Source: JAUSPI01 sp964650385 (GTDB lineage: Bacteria > Desulfobacterota > Syntrophia > Syntrophales > JADFWA01). From it: a stretch of DNA of 64,000 bases. The notes below the pieces were generated by a model. It had not been told where the DNA came from and did no database searches. It saw only the letters and a program-made list of their open reading frames with translations. The stretch lies in NCBI GenBank assembly GCA_964650385.1, contig CAZYTP010000004.1:1-64000 (forward strand). Direction: 5' to 3'. The number at the start of each line of letters is the position of its first letter. Position 1 is the stretch's first letter. Made by a program: the position numbers and the translations under genes. Below are positions 45,049-53,223 of this stretch, piece after piece.

Positions 45049-46026
45049 ATGAAATTGTTGGTTACAGGAGGGGCCGGACACATCGGCTCCGTTTGTATTG
45101 AGGAGCTTTTGCTTCAAGGGTTTAAGGTGGTAGTGGTGGATAATTTACAGGAAGGACACCGGGAAGCGGTACTTCCTGAAGCCATCTTCTATGAAGGTGA
45201 TTTTGGTGATCGGTCTTTATTGAAGACGATTTTTGAGAAGTACGTAATTGATACAGTCATCCATTTTGCAGCAGATACAAGAGTGGGATCTTCGATGGTT
45301 TACCCAAGTCAGTTTTTTAACAACAATGTGGTAAATGGAATTACCCTTCTGGATGTGATGCGGGAGTTCAATTGTCGTCGCATGATTTTTTCCTCAACTG
45401 CTGCTATCTACGGCGAACCTCAGTACATCCCGGTCGACGAAAAACATCCCCAGATCCCGGTTAATCCTTACGGGGAGTCTAAACTTATGTTCGAAAGGAT
45501 TCTCGATTGGTACCACAGAGCCTACGGCCTCAAATTTAACGCCTTGCGATACTTCAATGCCGCCGGGGCGAGTAAAAGATTTGGTAATGCGAAACGCAAC
45601 GTGACTCTACTCATTCCGGTAATTATGCAGGTATTGCTTGGACAGCGTGAAAGGCTGCAGATATTCGGCAACGATTACCCGACAAAAGACGGTACCTGCA
45701 TCAGGGACTACATACATGTGTCGGATCTTGCGCAAGCTCACATTAAGGCTATGCAAAACATGGAGAGACATCCCAACGGCAAATATAACCTGGGAAATGG
45801 ACAGGGGTTTTCGAACCTGGAGGTAGTCAAAACGGTGGAATCCGTAACCGGCAAAATTGTTCCTTTCGAATTTGCCCCTCGACGGCCCGGCGATCCGGCG
45901 GTTCTTATAGCTTCTTCAGATCTGGCTCGTCAGGAACTCGGTTGGCAACCAAAATTCGCTAAACTGGAAGAAATCGTCGCCACTGCATGGGAATGGCACC
46001 GGAAGCACCCCGATGGATATAAATAA
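45049..46026 (+). CDS. galE: UDP-glucose 4-epimerase-like SDR
   Basis: It interconverts UDP-glucose and UDP-galactose, or the GlcNAc pair. The protein has 325 residues from the ATG at 45049. The Rossmann motif VTGGAGHIGS comes first, then MIFSSTAAIYGEPQYIPVDE and the catalytic NPYGESKLMFE (YxxxK). The LRYFNAAGA loop, GTCIRDYIHVSDLAQAH and ASSDLARQELGWQP are diagnostic of GalE. ATG codons in the same frame at 45037 and 45001 are alternatives, but the latter starts within the repeat. It supplies a galactose-type sugar for core or O-antigen. Confidence 0.92.
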   Translation: MKLLVTGGAGHIGSVCIEELLLQGFKVVVVDNLQEGHREAVLPEAIFYEGDFGDRSLLKTIFEKYVIDTVIHFAADTRVGSSMVYPSQFFNNNVVNGITLLDVMREFNCRRMIFSSTAAIYGEPQYIPVDEKHPQIPVNPYGESKLMFERILDWYHRAYGLKFNALRYFNAAGASKRFGNAKRNVTLLIPVIMQVLLGQRERLQIFGNDYPTKDGTCIRDYIHVSDLAQAHIKAMQNMERHPNGKYNLGNGQGFSNLEVVKTVESVTGKIVPFEFAPRRPGDPAVLIASSDLARQELGWQPKFAKLEEIVATAWEWHRKHPDGYK

Positions 46027-46093
46027 AGCATTCTGTGATATGTATCCGGAGACACACACCATTTCTTGAGAGGTTTGTATAACTACTTTTCTG

Positions 46094-46126
46094 GTCATTG
46101 TGAGGAGCAAAGCGACATGGCAATCT
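46094..46126. repeat. TCATTG-type dispersed repeat
   Basis: GTCATTGTGAGGAGCAAAGC and the continuation GACATGGCAATCT resemble the well-known short repeats GTCATTGCGAGG...GTGGCAATCT. A related copy is at 61671-61752, and both are preceded by TTTGTATAACTA (46074-46085 and 61652-61663). Confidence 0.6.
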
Positions 46127-46197
46127 ATCTATAATTACAGGTAATTTGAGATTACTTTCTGTGTTCGCACTGACAGTAGGCGTACTTTTCAAAGGTT

Positions 46198-46709
46198 TCA
46201 GGTTTTTGTAAGTTCAAAGATACCGCAACCGTAATTGCAGGAATAATTATTCTCCATATCCTGTAAATTCAATCTTACATTCCTGTATAAATCACCCTTA
46301 TCATCCACATACGAAAAAGAATCTATCCGATATTTGCCTTCAAACTGTCCTATAGGTACTTTACTGAAAAAACCCTGTGTGCATTAAATTCAATTCTCTG
46401 CTCACCAATCGGTACGGAAAAGTAGAACTTGCCTTCTTTTTTCAACATCCTGTTCGCGACGGGCAAATCCTGGTGAAAATAGTGACCGGACGCCGTGCCG
46501 CTCTGCTCAAACATCTCATCCAAACAAGGATAGAATTTAGCTATACCGAAAGGAGTTTGAGACTTTTCCAATTGCCCCTCCAGTTCAAAATAGTCCCTTA
46601 AAAAAACAGAAAGTCTCTTTGTTGATCTGTAAAGCTTCAAGGGGTGATTGAGCCTCAAGATACGCAGCGCAGAGAGCAATAGTTTCAGGATTCGTTCTTT
46701 CTTACGCAT
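46198..46709 (-). pseudogene. DUF268-like protein, deleted copy (copy 2)
   Basis: It is a near copy of 42082-42884 with an in-frame 291-base deletion that removes the whole SAM-like core: residues RIFKNNPVK to NGHLKGLNNIY are gone and two distant parts are joined. The breakpoint falls at ATCCTGT (46447-46453). The same seven bases flank the missing block in copy 1 (42331-42337 and 42622-42628), so deletion by recombination or slippage between these short repeats is likely. It also keeps the T6 frameshift near the C-terminus. It cannot be functional. Confidence 0.85.
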
Positions 46710-46761
46710 TTCCCCCTCTCCTGTAAGGACAATCCCTCAAATGCCAGAGTATAAGCTGGGA
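46203..46761. repeat. Segmental duplication, deleted copy (partner 42087-42936)
   Basis: 559 bases corresponding to the 850-base partner minus 291. After 46761 homology to the GT2 gene stops. A shorter stretch near 46806-46865 then matches the region just upstream of the other GT2 gene (44780-44850), sharing TACATACCAC and CAATTAAAATAATGATTTTT. The ancestral duplication therefore probably included both GT2 genes and later lost them here. Confidence 0.85.
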
Positions 46762-46994
46762 GTAGACAAACCCCAACTTCTTCCCTATTGTTTGACTTCA
46801 GACACACATAGAAATAGGTACATACCACGGTTAGAAATCAATTAAAATAATGATTTTTTCCTGTTAATATGAGATATCTAACGAACTACCCCGGTTAAAG
46901 CTCCGAAAGCTCACTGCTAGGGACTTCATTTTTTTTAGATAGTGTGATAGATGGGTCATCAACAATATTTGCAAAAACTAAGGATTGATTTACT

Positions 46995-47987
46995 ATGAGG
47001 ATCTTAATTACAGGAATAACAGGATTTGTCGGGAGTCATCTCGCAGAGCATATTATTGAAAAAAATGAGCAATGCGAGATTTTTGGTCTATGCAGATGGC
47101 GAAGTCCACGGGAAAACCTGGCGGATATTTATAAGAAAATATCAATGGTCGAGGCCGATCTTTGTGATTTGAGCGCCTTAATACGTCATCTTGAAACCAT
47201 TCAGCCGGATATTATCTTCCACTTGGCTGCTCAGAGTTACGTTTTGACGAGTTTCAACTCACCAATACAGACACTCTGGTCCAATGTTATCGGAACGGCC
47301 AACCTACTCGAAGCGATAAGGATAACAAAAATAGATCCGGTAATTCATATCTGTTCATCATCGGAGGTCTACGGACAGGTGAGTGAGGCTGACATACCCA
47401 TTAAGGAGACGTGTCCATTAAGACCTGTATCACCTTATGGTGTGAGTAAGGTTGGTGAAGATATGCTTGGATTTCAGTACTGGGTTTCTCATGGAATCAG
47501 AACCATTCGTACACGTATGTTCACCCATACAGGGCCGAGAAGAGGCGATGTTTTTGCGATGTCATTCTTCGCCAAACAGATAGCTGCCGCTGAAATTGGA
47601 CTAACGGAAAAAGTTATTCATGTAGGAAACTTAAAATCAGTTAGAACTTTCTGTGATGTGAGAGATGCAGTCAGGGCATATTGGATACTGGTGAATAGTT
47701 GCAATCCCGGAGAAGTATACAATATCGGAGGAGACAGAACGGCAACAATAGGGGAAGCATTGGAAATATTATTGTCGTTTTCCCGGAATAAATTTGAGAT
47801 TATGGTGGATCCCAAACTTTTAAGGCCATCCGACGTAACATTACAGATACCTTGTACCGATAAATTCAAAAACGAAACAGGTTGGGAACCGGAAATACCA
47901 TTAGAAAAGACACTGGAAGACATGCTTGAATACTGGCGTGATGAGTTGTCAAGAAACCCGTGGAAGGCGTTGACTGTGGTGAAATAA
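46995..47987 (+). CDS. GDP-sugar 4,6-dehydratase/reductase-like SDR (GMD/RMD family)
   Basis: A 330-residue extended SDR protein. The Rossmann motif ITGITGFVGSHLAEHI lies at the N-terminus. It has IIFHLAAQSYVLTSFNSPIQT, ICSSSEVYGQV, catalytic SPYGVSKVGED (YxxxK), RMFTHTGPRRGD and VRTFCDVRDAVRAYWI. A conserved ending follows: LLRPSDVTLQIPCTDKFKNETGWEPEIPLEKTLEDMLEYWR. These marks are shared by GDP-mannose 4,6-dehydratase and by GDP-4-keto-6-deoxymannose reductase (RMD); FTHTGPRRG favours the RMD group. With hddA/hddC nearby, a GDP-heptose substrate is possible. Its start has no strong ribosome-binding site. Confidence 0.78.
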   Translation: MRILITGITGFVGSHLAEHIIEKNEQCEIFGLCRWRSPRENLADIYKKISMVEADLCDLSALIRHLETIQPDIIFHLAAQSYVLTSFNSPIQTLWSNVIGTANLLEAIRITKIDPVIHICSSSEVYGQVSEADIPIKETCPLRPVSPYGVSKVGEDMLGFQYWVSHGIRTIRTRMFTHTGPRRGDVFAMSFFAKQIAAAEIGLTEKVIHVGNLKSVRTFCDVRDAVRAYWILVNSCNPGEVYNIGGDRTATIGEALEILLSFSRNKFEIMVDPKLLRPSDVTLQIPCTDKFKNETGWEPEIPLEKTLEDMLEYWRDELSRNPWKALTVVK

Positions 47988-48038
47988 CGAGAGCTTTGGG
48001 AATAAGATACCCTGTCCATATAGTTGTGAGATGGAAAA

Positions 48039-48287
48039 ATGTATTTAAATGACAGGCTGATTTTTCTTGCAGGAGCAACGGGTCTTGCCGGCTCGAGCAT
48101 CCTGGAATATATTATAAGCAACCACCCAAAAACGAAAATCAGGGCGGCTTATCATCGTACAAAACCATTCATTAAAGATGAAAGGATCGAATACATCCGT
48201 GGGGACCTCAGGTCCCGAGAGGATTGCAGGAAAATGGCCAAAGGTTGTGACTGTGCGATTATAGCAGCTGCAAATACCGGCGGTTAA
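48039..48287 (+). pseudogene. N-terminal fragment of an NAD-dependent epimerase (SDR)
   Basis: 82 residues with a good Rossmann start (LIFLAGATGLAGSSILEYI) and DERIEYIRGDLRSREDCRKMAKGCDCAIIAAANTGG, after which a stop ends the frame. It resembles the first quarter of the SDR gene at 51234 (DERIEPVYADL...). The remaining three quarters are not found downstream, so it is a gene remnant. Confidence 0.75.
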
Positions 48288-48321
48288 AACCGGCAATCTA
48301 GATTCCCTGCGGACGTAGTCT

Positions 48322-48653
48322 GATGTGCGTGATGTGGTCAAGGCCTATTATGTGCTTGTTACAATCAATCCAACTCCGGGCGAGTACTATATAATATCGG
48401 TGGGACATTTTCTTGTACTGTTGGTGAAATGCTGAATTACCTGCTTTCCTTTTCTTACAGGAAAGATGTTAGCGTGGAGATGGAACAACGTCGTTTGCGC
48501 GTTCTGGATGCCGATCTTCAGGTGCCTGACACGTCTAAGTTTAGAAAGCATACCGGCTGGGAGCCGCAGATACCTTTTGAGAAAACCATGCAGGACCTGT
48601 TCGATTACTGGCGAGAAAGAGTGAAAGCTGGAAGGACTTTTTTGGTGAGATGA
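48322..48653 (+). pseudogene. C-terminal fragment of a GMD-like dehydratase
   Basis: It reads DVRDVVKAYYVLVTINPTPGEYY, then after a frame change near 48390 IGGTFSCTVGEMLNYLLSFS and DADLQVPDTSKFRKHTGWEPQIPFEKTMQDLFDYWRER. This is clearly the last third of a GDP-mannose dehydratase-like protein, a relative of the gene at 46995 but not a copy. No N-terminal part is present. Together with the fragment at 48039 it marks a deletion joint. Confidence 0.75.
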
Positions 48654-48711
48654 AAACGAGGCCTTTCAATGAAGGATATGAAATGTAAACTCAGATTAAA
48701 AAGGATTCGAT

Positions 48712-48834
48712 ATGAGAAAGGATTCTAAGATTTATATTGCCGGACACTGCGGCCTTGTCGGTTCGGCCATTTTACGTAACCTTGAATCAGAGAATTACTC
48801 CAATCTCATCACACGTACACACTCGGAACTGTAA
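48712..48834 (+). pseudogene. N-terminal fragment of GDP-L-fucose synthase
   Basis: 40 residues: SKIYIAGHCGLVGSAILRNLE and YSNLITRTHSEL, matching the first 40 of WcaG/Fcl (AGHRGLVGSAIVR...NLITRT...ELDL), then a TAA. AAGGA is still visible seven bases upstream of the ATG. The rest of the gene is absent; the next gene starts two bases later. Confidence 0.75.
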
Positions 48835-48836
48835 TT

Positions 48837-49406
48837 ATGCCTCACAAAGACGATCCAAGACTTACCACCCCCCTGTGTCATTCTTTGCAGCCGGTCACGA
48901 CTACTCATGCGAATCCCTGGTTCTCAGTAAAAAACAGGGGGGGTTATTTTACGATTGAAGAGAATACCCCTCAAGTGCAAATATTGCCTATAGTTGAAAA
49001 CAAATCAATTGTGATGGTTCGTGTTAACAGGCCTGTGATAGCGGACAATACGCTCGAATTGCCCGCAGGGGGAACAAATGGAGACGAACTCCCCGTTTCA
49101 GCTGCAGTCCGTGAATTGCACGAAGAAACAGGGATATTGGTTTCCGATCTCAATAGATTCCAAATGCTGTCTCCACTGGCTCATACGGCGCGGAGCCCAA
49201 TTCTCCCTTATAGTTTTCAAATCCACCTTTCCCAGCAAGAATATGATCTAAGAATTGATCATGACCATGAAATTTCGGGTGTTGAGTCTTTTTCTTATAA
49301 AGAGGTACTCAGAAAAATAGAACGGGGAGAGATTTATATAGGTCCTCAAATTGCCATCGTAATGAGGTATTTCCTATGCAACCACATTATAAAACAAGCC
49401 GAATAA
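48837..49406 (+). CDS. Nudix hydrolase, ADP-ribose/sugar-nucleotide pyrophosphatase-like
   Basis: 189 residues. The Nudix box is at about 78-100 (GGTNGDELPVSAAVRELHEETGI) and has all catalytic acidic residues. The preceding WFSVKNRGGYFTIEE and VNRPVIADNTLELPAGG are typical of NUDT5-type ADP-ribose pyrophosphatases. It directly follows the fucose synthase remnant and has no clear ribosome-binding site of its own. In polysaccharide loci such proteins may hydrolyse nucleotide sugars or be passengers. Confidence 0.82.
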   Translation: MPHKDDPRLTTPLCHSLQPVTTTHANPWFSVKNRGGYFTIEENTPQVQILPIVENKSIVMVRVNRPVIADNTLELPAGGTNGDELPVSAAVRELHEETGILVSDLNRFQMLSPLAHTARSPILPYSFQIHLSQQEYDLRIDHDHEISGVESFSYKEVLRKIERGEIYIGPQIAIVMRYFLCNHIIKQAE

Positions 49407-49505
49407 CTGTATAGGATGTGAATGGTCAAAACAAAAGAATAACGAACGATATGTTTAATGATATGAAGAGGAATAAAAGATTCTTAATGTAAGGAAGGTA
49501 AAAGG

Positions 49506-50363
49506 TTGAAAAAAACAATACCCGAAGAGCTTGATTTAAATAAGCCGTCTGCTGACGTCGCGGATATCATGCATGGAGATGGAGTATCCACTTGCAGAGA
49601 TATCAGGAAGAATATATTAAGGATTGCAAAGTTGAGCGGACATGGGCATATACCTACGTGCTTTTCTGTAATAGAGGTTATTTATGCTATATACAGTACG
49701 ATCAAACATGATCCTCTCAACATCGGATGGGAAGAAAGAGACATTTTTGTTCTCAGTAAAGGCCATGCTGCCCTTGCCCTCTATGCTGTTCTTGCGCAGT
49801 TCGGATATTTCGACTGGAAAGAATTAGAATCGTTCGGTGGGTTTAGGTCGGACTTCGGATGTCATGCGGATCGATTTAAGATACCGGGTATAGAAGCATC
49901 GACAGGCTCTTTGGGGCATGGCATCGGACTGGCTGTAGGTATAGCTCTTGCTTTCAAGATCAGAAAAAGTGAAAGAAGGGTTTTTACGTTGATAGGTGAT
50001 GGGGAGTCGAACGAGGGATCCGTGTGGGAAGCGGTTTTGGTGGCGGAAAACCTCAGGTTAAACAATTTGACAATCATCTATGATAACAACATGTCTCATT
50101 CCAGGGGGCTTCAAATACGAAACCCCTCTGAGCATTTTAGGGGATTTGGTTGCGAAGTTGTTGAATTGAACGGGCATGATGTTGATGCTATATCGGCTGA
50201 GATAACTAAGAGAGCCGATACAGTGAAAGTTGTAATCGCTAACACCATCAAAGGATACGGGTGTAGAACTTTTGTGGAGAACCAATATGAGTGGCACAGA
50301 AGATCGCCGAATGATGAAGAATTTACAAAACTGATTAGGGAGCTTTATGAGGAAGCAATTTAA
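49506..50363 (+). CDS. Transketolase, N-terminal (TPP-binding) subunit
   Basis: 285 residues from a TTG with GGAAGG a few bases upstream. It is the first half of a split transketolase: GHGHIPTCFSVIEVIYAIY, VLSKGHAALALYAVLA and ASTGSLGHGIGLAVGIALA. The TPP/Mg site is GDGESNEGSVWEA...NNLTIIYDNN (about 160-195). The C-terminal subunit follows with a 17-base overlap. Split transketolases in sugar clusters may make sedoheptulose 7-phosphate for heptose synthesis or add a two-carbon branch to a keto sugar. Confidence 0.9.
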   Translation: MKKTIPEELDLNKPSADVADIMHGDGVSTCRDIRKNILRIAKLSGHGHIPTCFSVIEVIYAIYSTIKHDPLNIGWEERDIFVLSKGHAALALYAVLAQFGYFDWKELESFGGFRSDFGCHADRFKIPGIEASTGSLGHGIGLAVGIALAFKIRKSERRVFTLIGDGESNEGSVWEAVLVAENLRLNNLTIIYDNNMSHSRGLQIRNPSEHFRGFGCEVVELNGHDVDAISAEITKRADTVKVVIANTIKGYGCRTFVENQYEWHRRSPNDEEFTKLIRELYEEAI

Positions 50364-51219
50364 AGAAACAGTGATGGCGCTTGCTGAGGGTGATGAAAAG
50401 ATCGCCTTGGTCTTCGGTGATGTGAGTGTCTATCTCTTCGATGATTTCAAAAATAAGTATCCTGACCGGTTCTACAATATGGGTATATGCGAGAATACCC
50501 TTATCAGTGTGGCGGCTGGATTGAGTTCGCAAGGCTTTTTCCCTTTCGTTCATACAATCACACCATTCATTACTGAGAGGTGTTTAGAACAGATAAAACT
50601 GGATATGTGTTATAACCAATTCGGTGGGAATGTTGTGCCTTGCGGAGCTTCATTCGATTACGCTTGGGATGGGGCAACTCATCATGCATACACCGACTTG
50701 GCGATTTTGAGATTATTGCCTAACATAGAGGTGATTCAGCCGGGTTCAAGGAAAGAGTTGGATGTTCTACTGAGATCTCAATATAATAACGGGGAAACCA
50801 CCTATTACAGGCTTTCTGACCACCCACATGAAATAGACCTAACGGTCAGGTTCGGCAAAGGCGTGGCCTTGAAGAACAATGGCTCAAGCCTCACAGTGAT
50901 GACAGCAGGTCCAATACTTGGGAACGTATTGGAGGCGTGTGAGGGTCTTGATGTAAACTTGGTATATTTTCATACAATAAAACCGATAGACAAAGAATTG
51001 ATTATGCAATACAGAGACACAAACATTCTCGTCATCCATGACGCCTTTGGTTTATATGAAGCAATATGTGAGGTTGCAGGCTTGTCGGCAGTCTATCATG
51101 GTTTGCCTGATGCGTTTTGTAGCTGGTATGGAACAGTAAAGGATATAAGAAAGGAATTGGGGCTCGATGTTGAATCAATCCGGAAGGTTATTCTCTCGAA
51201 CCTGTTGAAGAAATCTTAA
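50347..51219 (+). CDS. Transketolase, C-terminal (pyrimidine-binding) subunit
   Basis: 290 residues, the partner of the preceding gene. The pyrimidine domain has FYNMGICENTLISVAAGLSSQGFFPFVHTI, with the conserved Glu that activates the TPP ring in GICENT (about residue 57). THHAYTDLAILRLLPNIEVIQPG, with substrate-site His, and a C-terminal transketolase domain follow (LTVMTAGPILGNVLEA; VIHDAFGLYEAI). The two halves together are the size of a small transketolase. Fourteen bases lead to the SDR gene, indicating one operon. Confidence 0.9.
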   Translation: MRKQFKETVMALAEGDEKIALVFGDVSVYLFDDFKNKYPDRFYNMGICENTLISVAAGLSSQGFFPFVHTITPFITERCLEQIKLDMCYNQFGGNVVPCGASFDYAWDGATHHAYTDLAILRLLPNIEVIQPGSRKELDVLLRSQYNNGETTYYRLSDHPHEIDLTVRFGKGVALKNNGSSLTVMTAGPILGNVLEACEGLDVNLVYFHTIKPIDKELIMQYRDTNILVIHDAFGLYEAICEVAGLSAVYHGLPDAFCSWYGTVKDIRKELGLDVESIRKVILSNLLKKS

Positions 51220-51233
51220 GAAAGATAGGTCTC

Positions 51234-52187
51234 ATGTTTTATCATAATAAGAAGGTTTTGGTGACCGGCGGTGCAGGTTTTGTAGGTACTCATATCGTTC
51301 AGGAACTGCTCAAGGAAGGAGCGAAAGTACGGGTAACAATTCATAATCGTCCTTTGATTATTCAGGATGAAAGAATTGAGCCTGTCTATGCCGATCTTAA
51401 CAAATTGGATGACTGCATAAAGGCCGCAGAGGGGATAGATTACGTTTTTCATGCCGCAGGCACGGTGGGAGCTGCTGGTGTCACTAAAATTAACACAATG
51501 GCAGCAATCACGCAGAACCTCGTTCAGACTGCTTACATGCTGCAGGCTGCATGGGCGAGCGGGGTCCGTAGATTCTTAAATTACAGTAGCAGTACCGGCT
51601 ATCCGGTTGCCAATTATGCCATTAAAGAAGAAGAAATGTGGAGCGGGCCCACCCATCCGGCCTATTTTGGATACGGCTGGATGAGAAGGTACCTTGAGCG
51701 TCTGTCTGAGTTCGTTGTATCACAGTCGAGCATGAGAATAGCAATTGTGCGTCCGTCGGCAGTGTATGGAAGATTCGATAATTTTGATCCAGCAACAAGT
51801 CACGTAATCCCCGGCTTGATAAGAAGGGCAGTCGAAAAGGAGAACCCCTATGTGGTGTGGGGGAACGGCGATGAAGTAAGGGATTTTCTCCACATAACCG
51901 ATTTCGCCCGCGGCTCTCTTCTTATGCTTAAGAAGTATGCCGAAGGCGATGCGGTGAATATTGGTTATGGTCAGGTTGTGACCATCAAAGATATTGTGCT
52001 AATGGTCCTTAAAGCCACCGGGCATGAGAGTGCTCAGACTGTTTTCGATTCCACAAAACCTACCACCATCCCGTTCAGAATGGTCGATATATCAAAAGCA
52101 GAGAGACTGTTGAATTTCAAACCCATCATAGATTTGGAAGATGGAATTAAGGATACTGTCGAATGGTATCTTTCCACGATCTCATAA
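51234..52187 (+). CDS. NAD-dependent epimerase/reductase-like SDR with YxxxR motif
   Basis: 317 residues. The Rossmann motif VLVTGGAGFVGTHI lies at about 8-21, and FLNYSSSTGYP is the catalytic Ser region. Where YxxxK is expected the protein has Y147-GWM-R151 (FGYGWMRRYLE), so the usual Lys is Arg. AIVRPSAVYGRFDNFDPATSHVIPGLIRRA and WGNGDEVRDFLHITDFARG follow. It is related to GDP-fucose synthase-like proteins and to the fragment at 48039. It may be a reductase or epimerase acting on a GDP-keto sugar. Confidence 0.8.
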   Translation: MFYHNKKVLVTGGAGFVGTHIVQELLKEGAKVRVTIHNRPLIIQDERIEPVYADLNKLDDCIKAAEGIDYVFHAAGTVGAAGVTKINTMAAITQNLVQTAYMLQAAWASGVRRFLNYSSSTGYPVANYAIKEEEMWSGPTHPAYFGYGWMRRYLERLSEFVVSQSSMRIAIVRPSAVYGRFDNFDPATSHVIPGLIRRAVEKENPYVVWGNGDEVRDFLHITDFARGSLLMLKKYAEGDAVNIGYGQVVTIKDIVLMVLKATGHESAQTVFDSTKPTTIPFRMVDISKAERLLNFKPIIDLEDGIKDTVEWYLSTIS

Positions 52188-52220
52188 TTTAGAGTTTATA
52201 AAAATCCAGGAGTAAAAAAC

Positions 52221-53216
52221 ATGATTAAAGATGAAATCCTTCATGCATTTGATGGTCGAAATGTATTAGTAACTGGTGGCACCGGGCTAATTGGGCGACA
52301 GGTTGTTAATATTCTCTGTAGCGCGAATGCTCATGTTAAGATTGTCTCTCTCGATAAGTTAAACGTCGATGAGAGGGCACTCCACGTGTACGGGGACCTC
52401 ACCAGTTTTGAACTATGCAAGGAAGTCGCGAAAGACATTGATTTTATATTTCATTTAGCAGGAGTCCAAGGAACGGTACAGACATCATCTTCAAAACTCG
52501 CGAGCCATTTTGTGCCGATGCTTATGGTAAACACGAATATTTTTGAGGCCGCCCGAATAAACAAGGTAGCTAAACTTGTTTATACAAGCACCATTGGAGC
52601 CTATGAAGACAGAGAAATTTTAAAGGAGAGTGACTATAAAATAGAGAGTACCCCTATGTCCTTCGCCGGTTGGGCAAAAAGGATGGCGGAACTTCAAGTC
52701 TATGCATATAAAGTGCAATATGGAATAGATACCTTTTCCATCGTAAGGCTATCAAATATATACGGCCCTGGAGATAATTTCGATCCGGAGACGGCAATGG
52801 TAATACCATCATTGATGTACCGTATATTCAATGGGGAGACTCCTCTTTCCGTATGGGGTGATGGAACGGTGATCAGGGACTTCCTTTATAGCAGAGATGC
52901 TGCCGAAGGAATACTGCTTGCCCTTCACTACGGGACGGCCGGTGATTTTGTCAATATTGCGAGCGGAAAAGGACATTCCATTCGGGATATAGTTACTGCC
53001 CTGCAATCGTTTATTGATTTTGATTATTTGTTTGATGCAACCAAACCTTCTGGTGCTCCCGTGAGGGTGATGGACATCACGAAAGCAAGTGAGTTATTAG
53101 GTTTTATCCCATCAACTGACCTCACGACGGGATTAAAGCATACCTGGGAGTGGTTTGTGAGTCACTCAGAAGAATACAAACACAAAATGAATTATTTCTT
53201 ACCCGAGAGGGATTAG
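52221..53216 (+). CDS. NAD-dependent epimerase/dehydratase-like SDR lacking catalytic Tyr
   Basis: 331 residues, a paralogue of the preceding gene. VLVTGGTGLIGRQVV is the nucleotide site and VYTSTIGAYED is the Ser/Thr region. The segment aligned with YxxxK reads SFAGWAKRMAE, so the Lys is present but the Tyr position is Ala. IYGPGDNFDPETAMVIPSL and WGDGTVIRDFLYSRDAAEG match the partner protein. A GGAG-like site stands before its ATG. The two genes are 33 bases apart and may form a heteromer or catalyse successive steps. Confidence 0.8.
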   Translation: MIKDEILHAFDGRNVLVTGGTGLIGRQVVNILCSANAHVKIVSLDKLNVDERALHVYGDLTSFELCKEVAKDIDFIFHLAGVQGTVQTSSSKLASHFVPMLMVNTNIFEAARINKVAKLVYTSTIGAYEDREILKESDYKIESTPMSFAGWAKRMAELQVYAYKVQYGIDTFSIVRLSNIYGPGDNFDPETAMVIPSLMYRIFNGETPLSVWGDGTVIRDFLYSRDAAEGILLALHYGTAGDFVNIASGKGHSIRDIVTALQSFIDFDYLFDATKPSGAPVRVMDITKASELLGFIPSTDLTTGLKHTWEWFVSHSEEYKHKMNYFLPERD

Positions 53217-53223
53217 GTTGACA

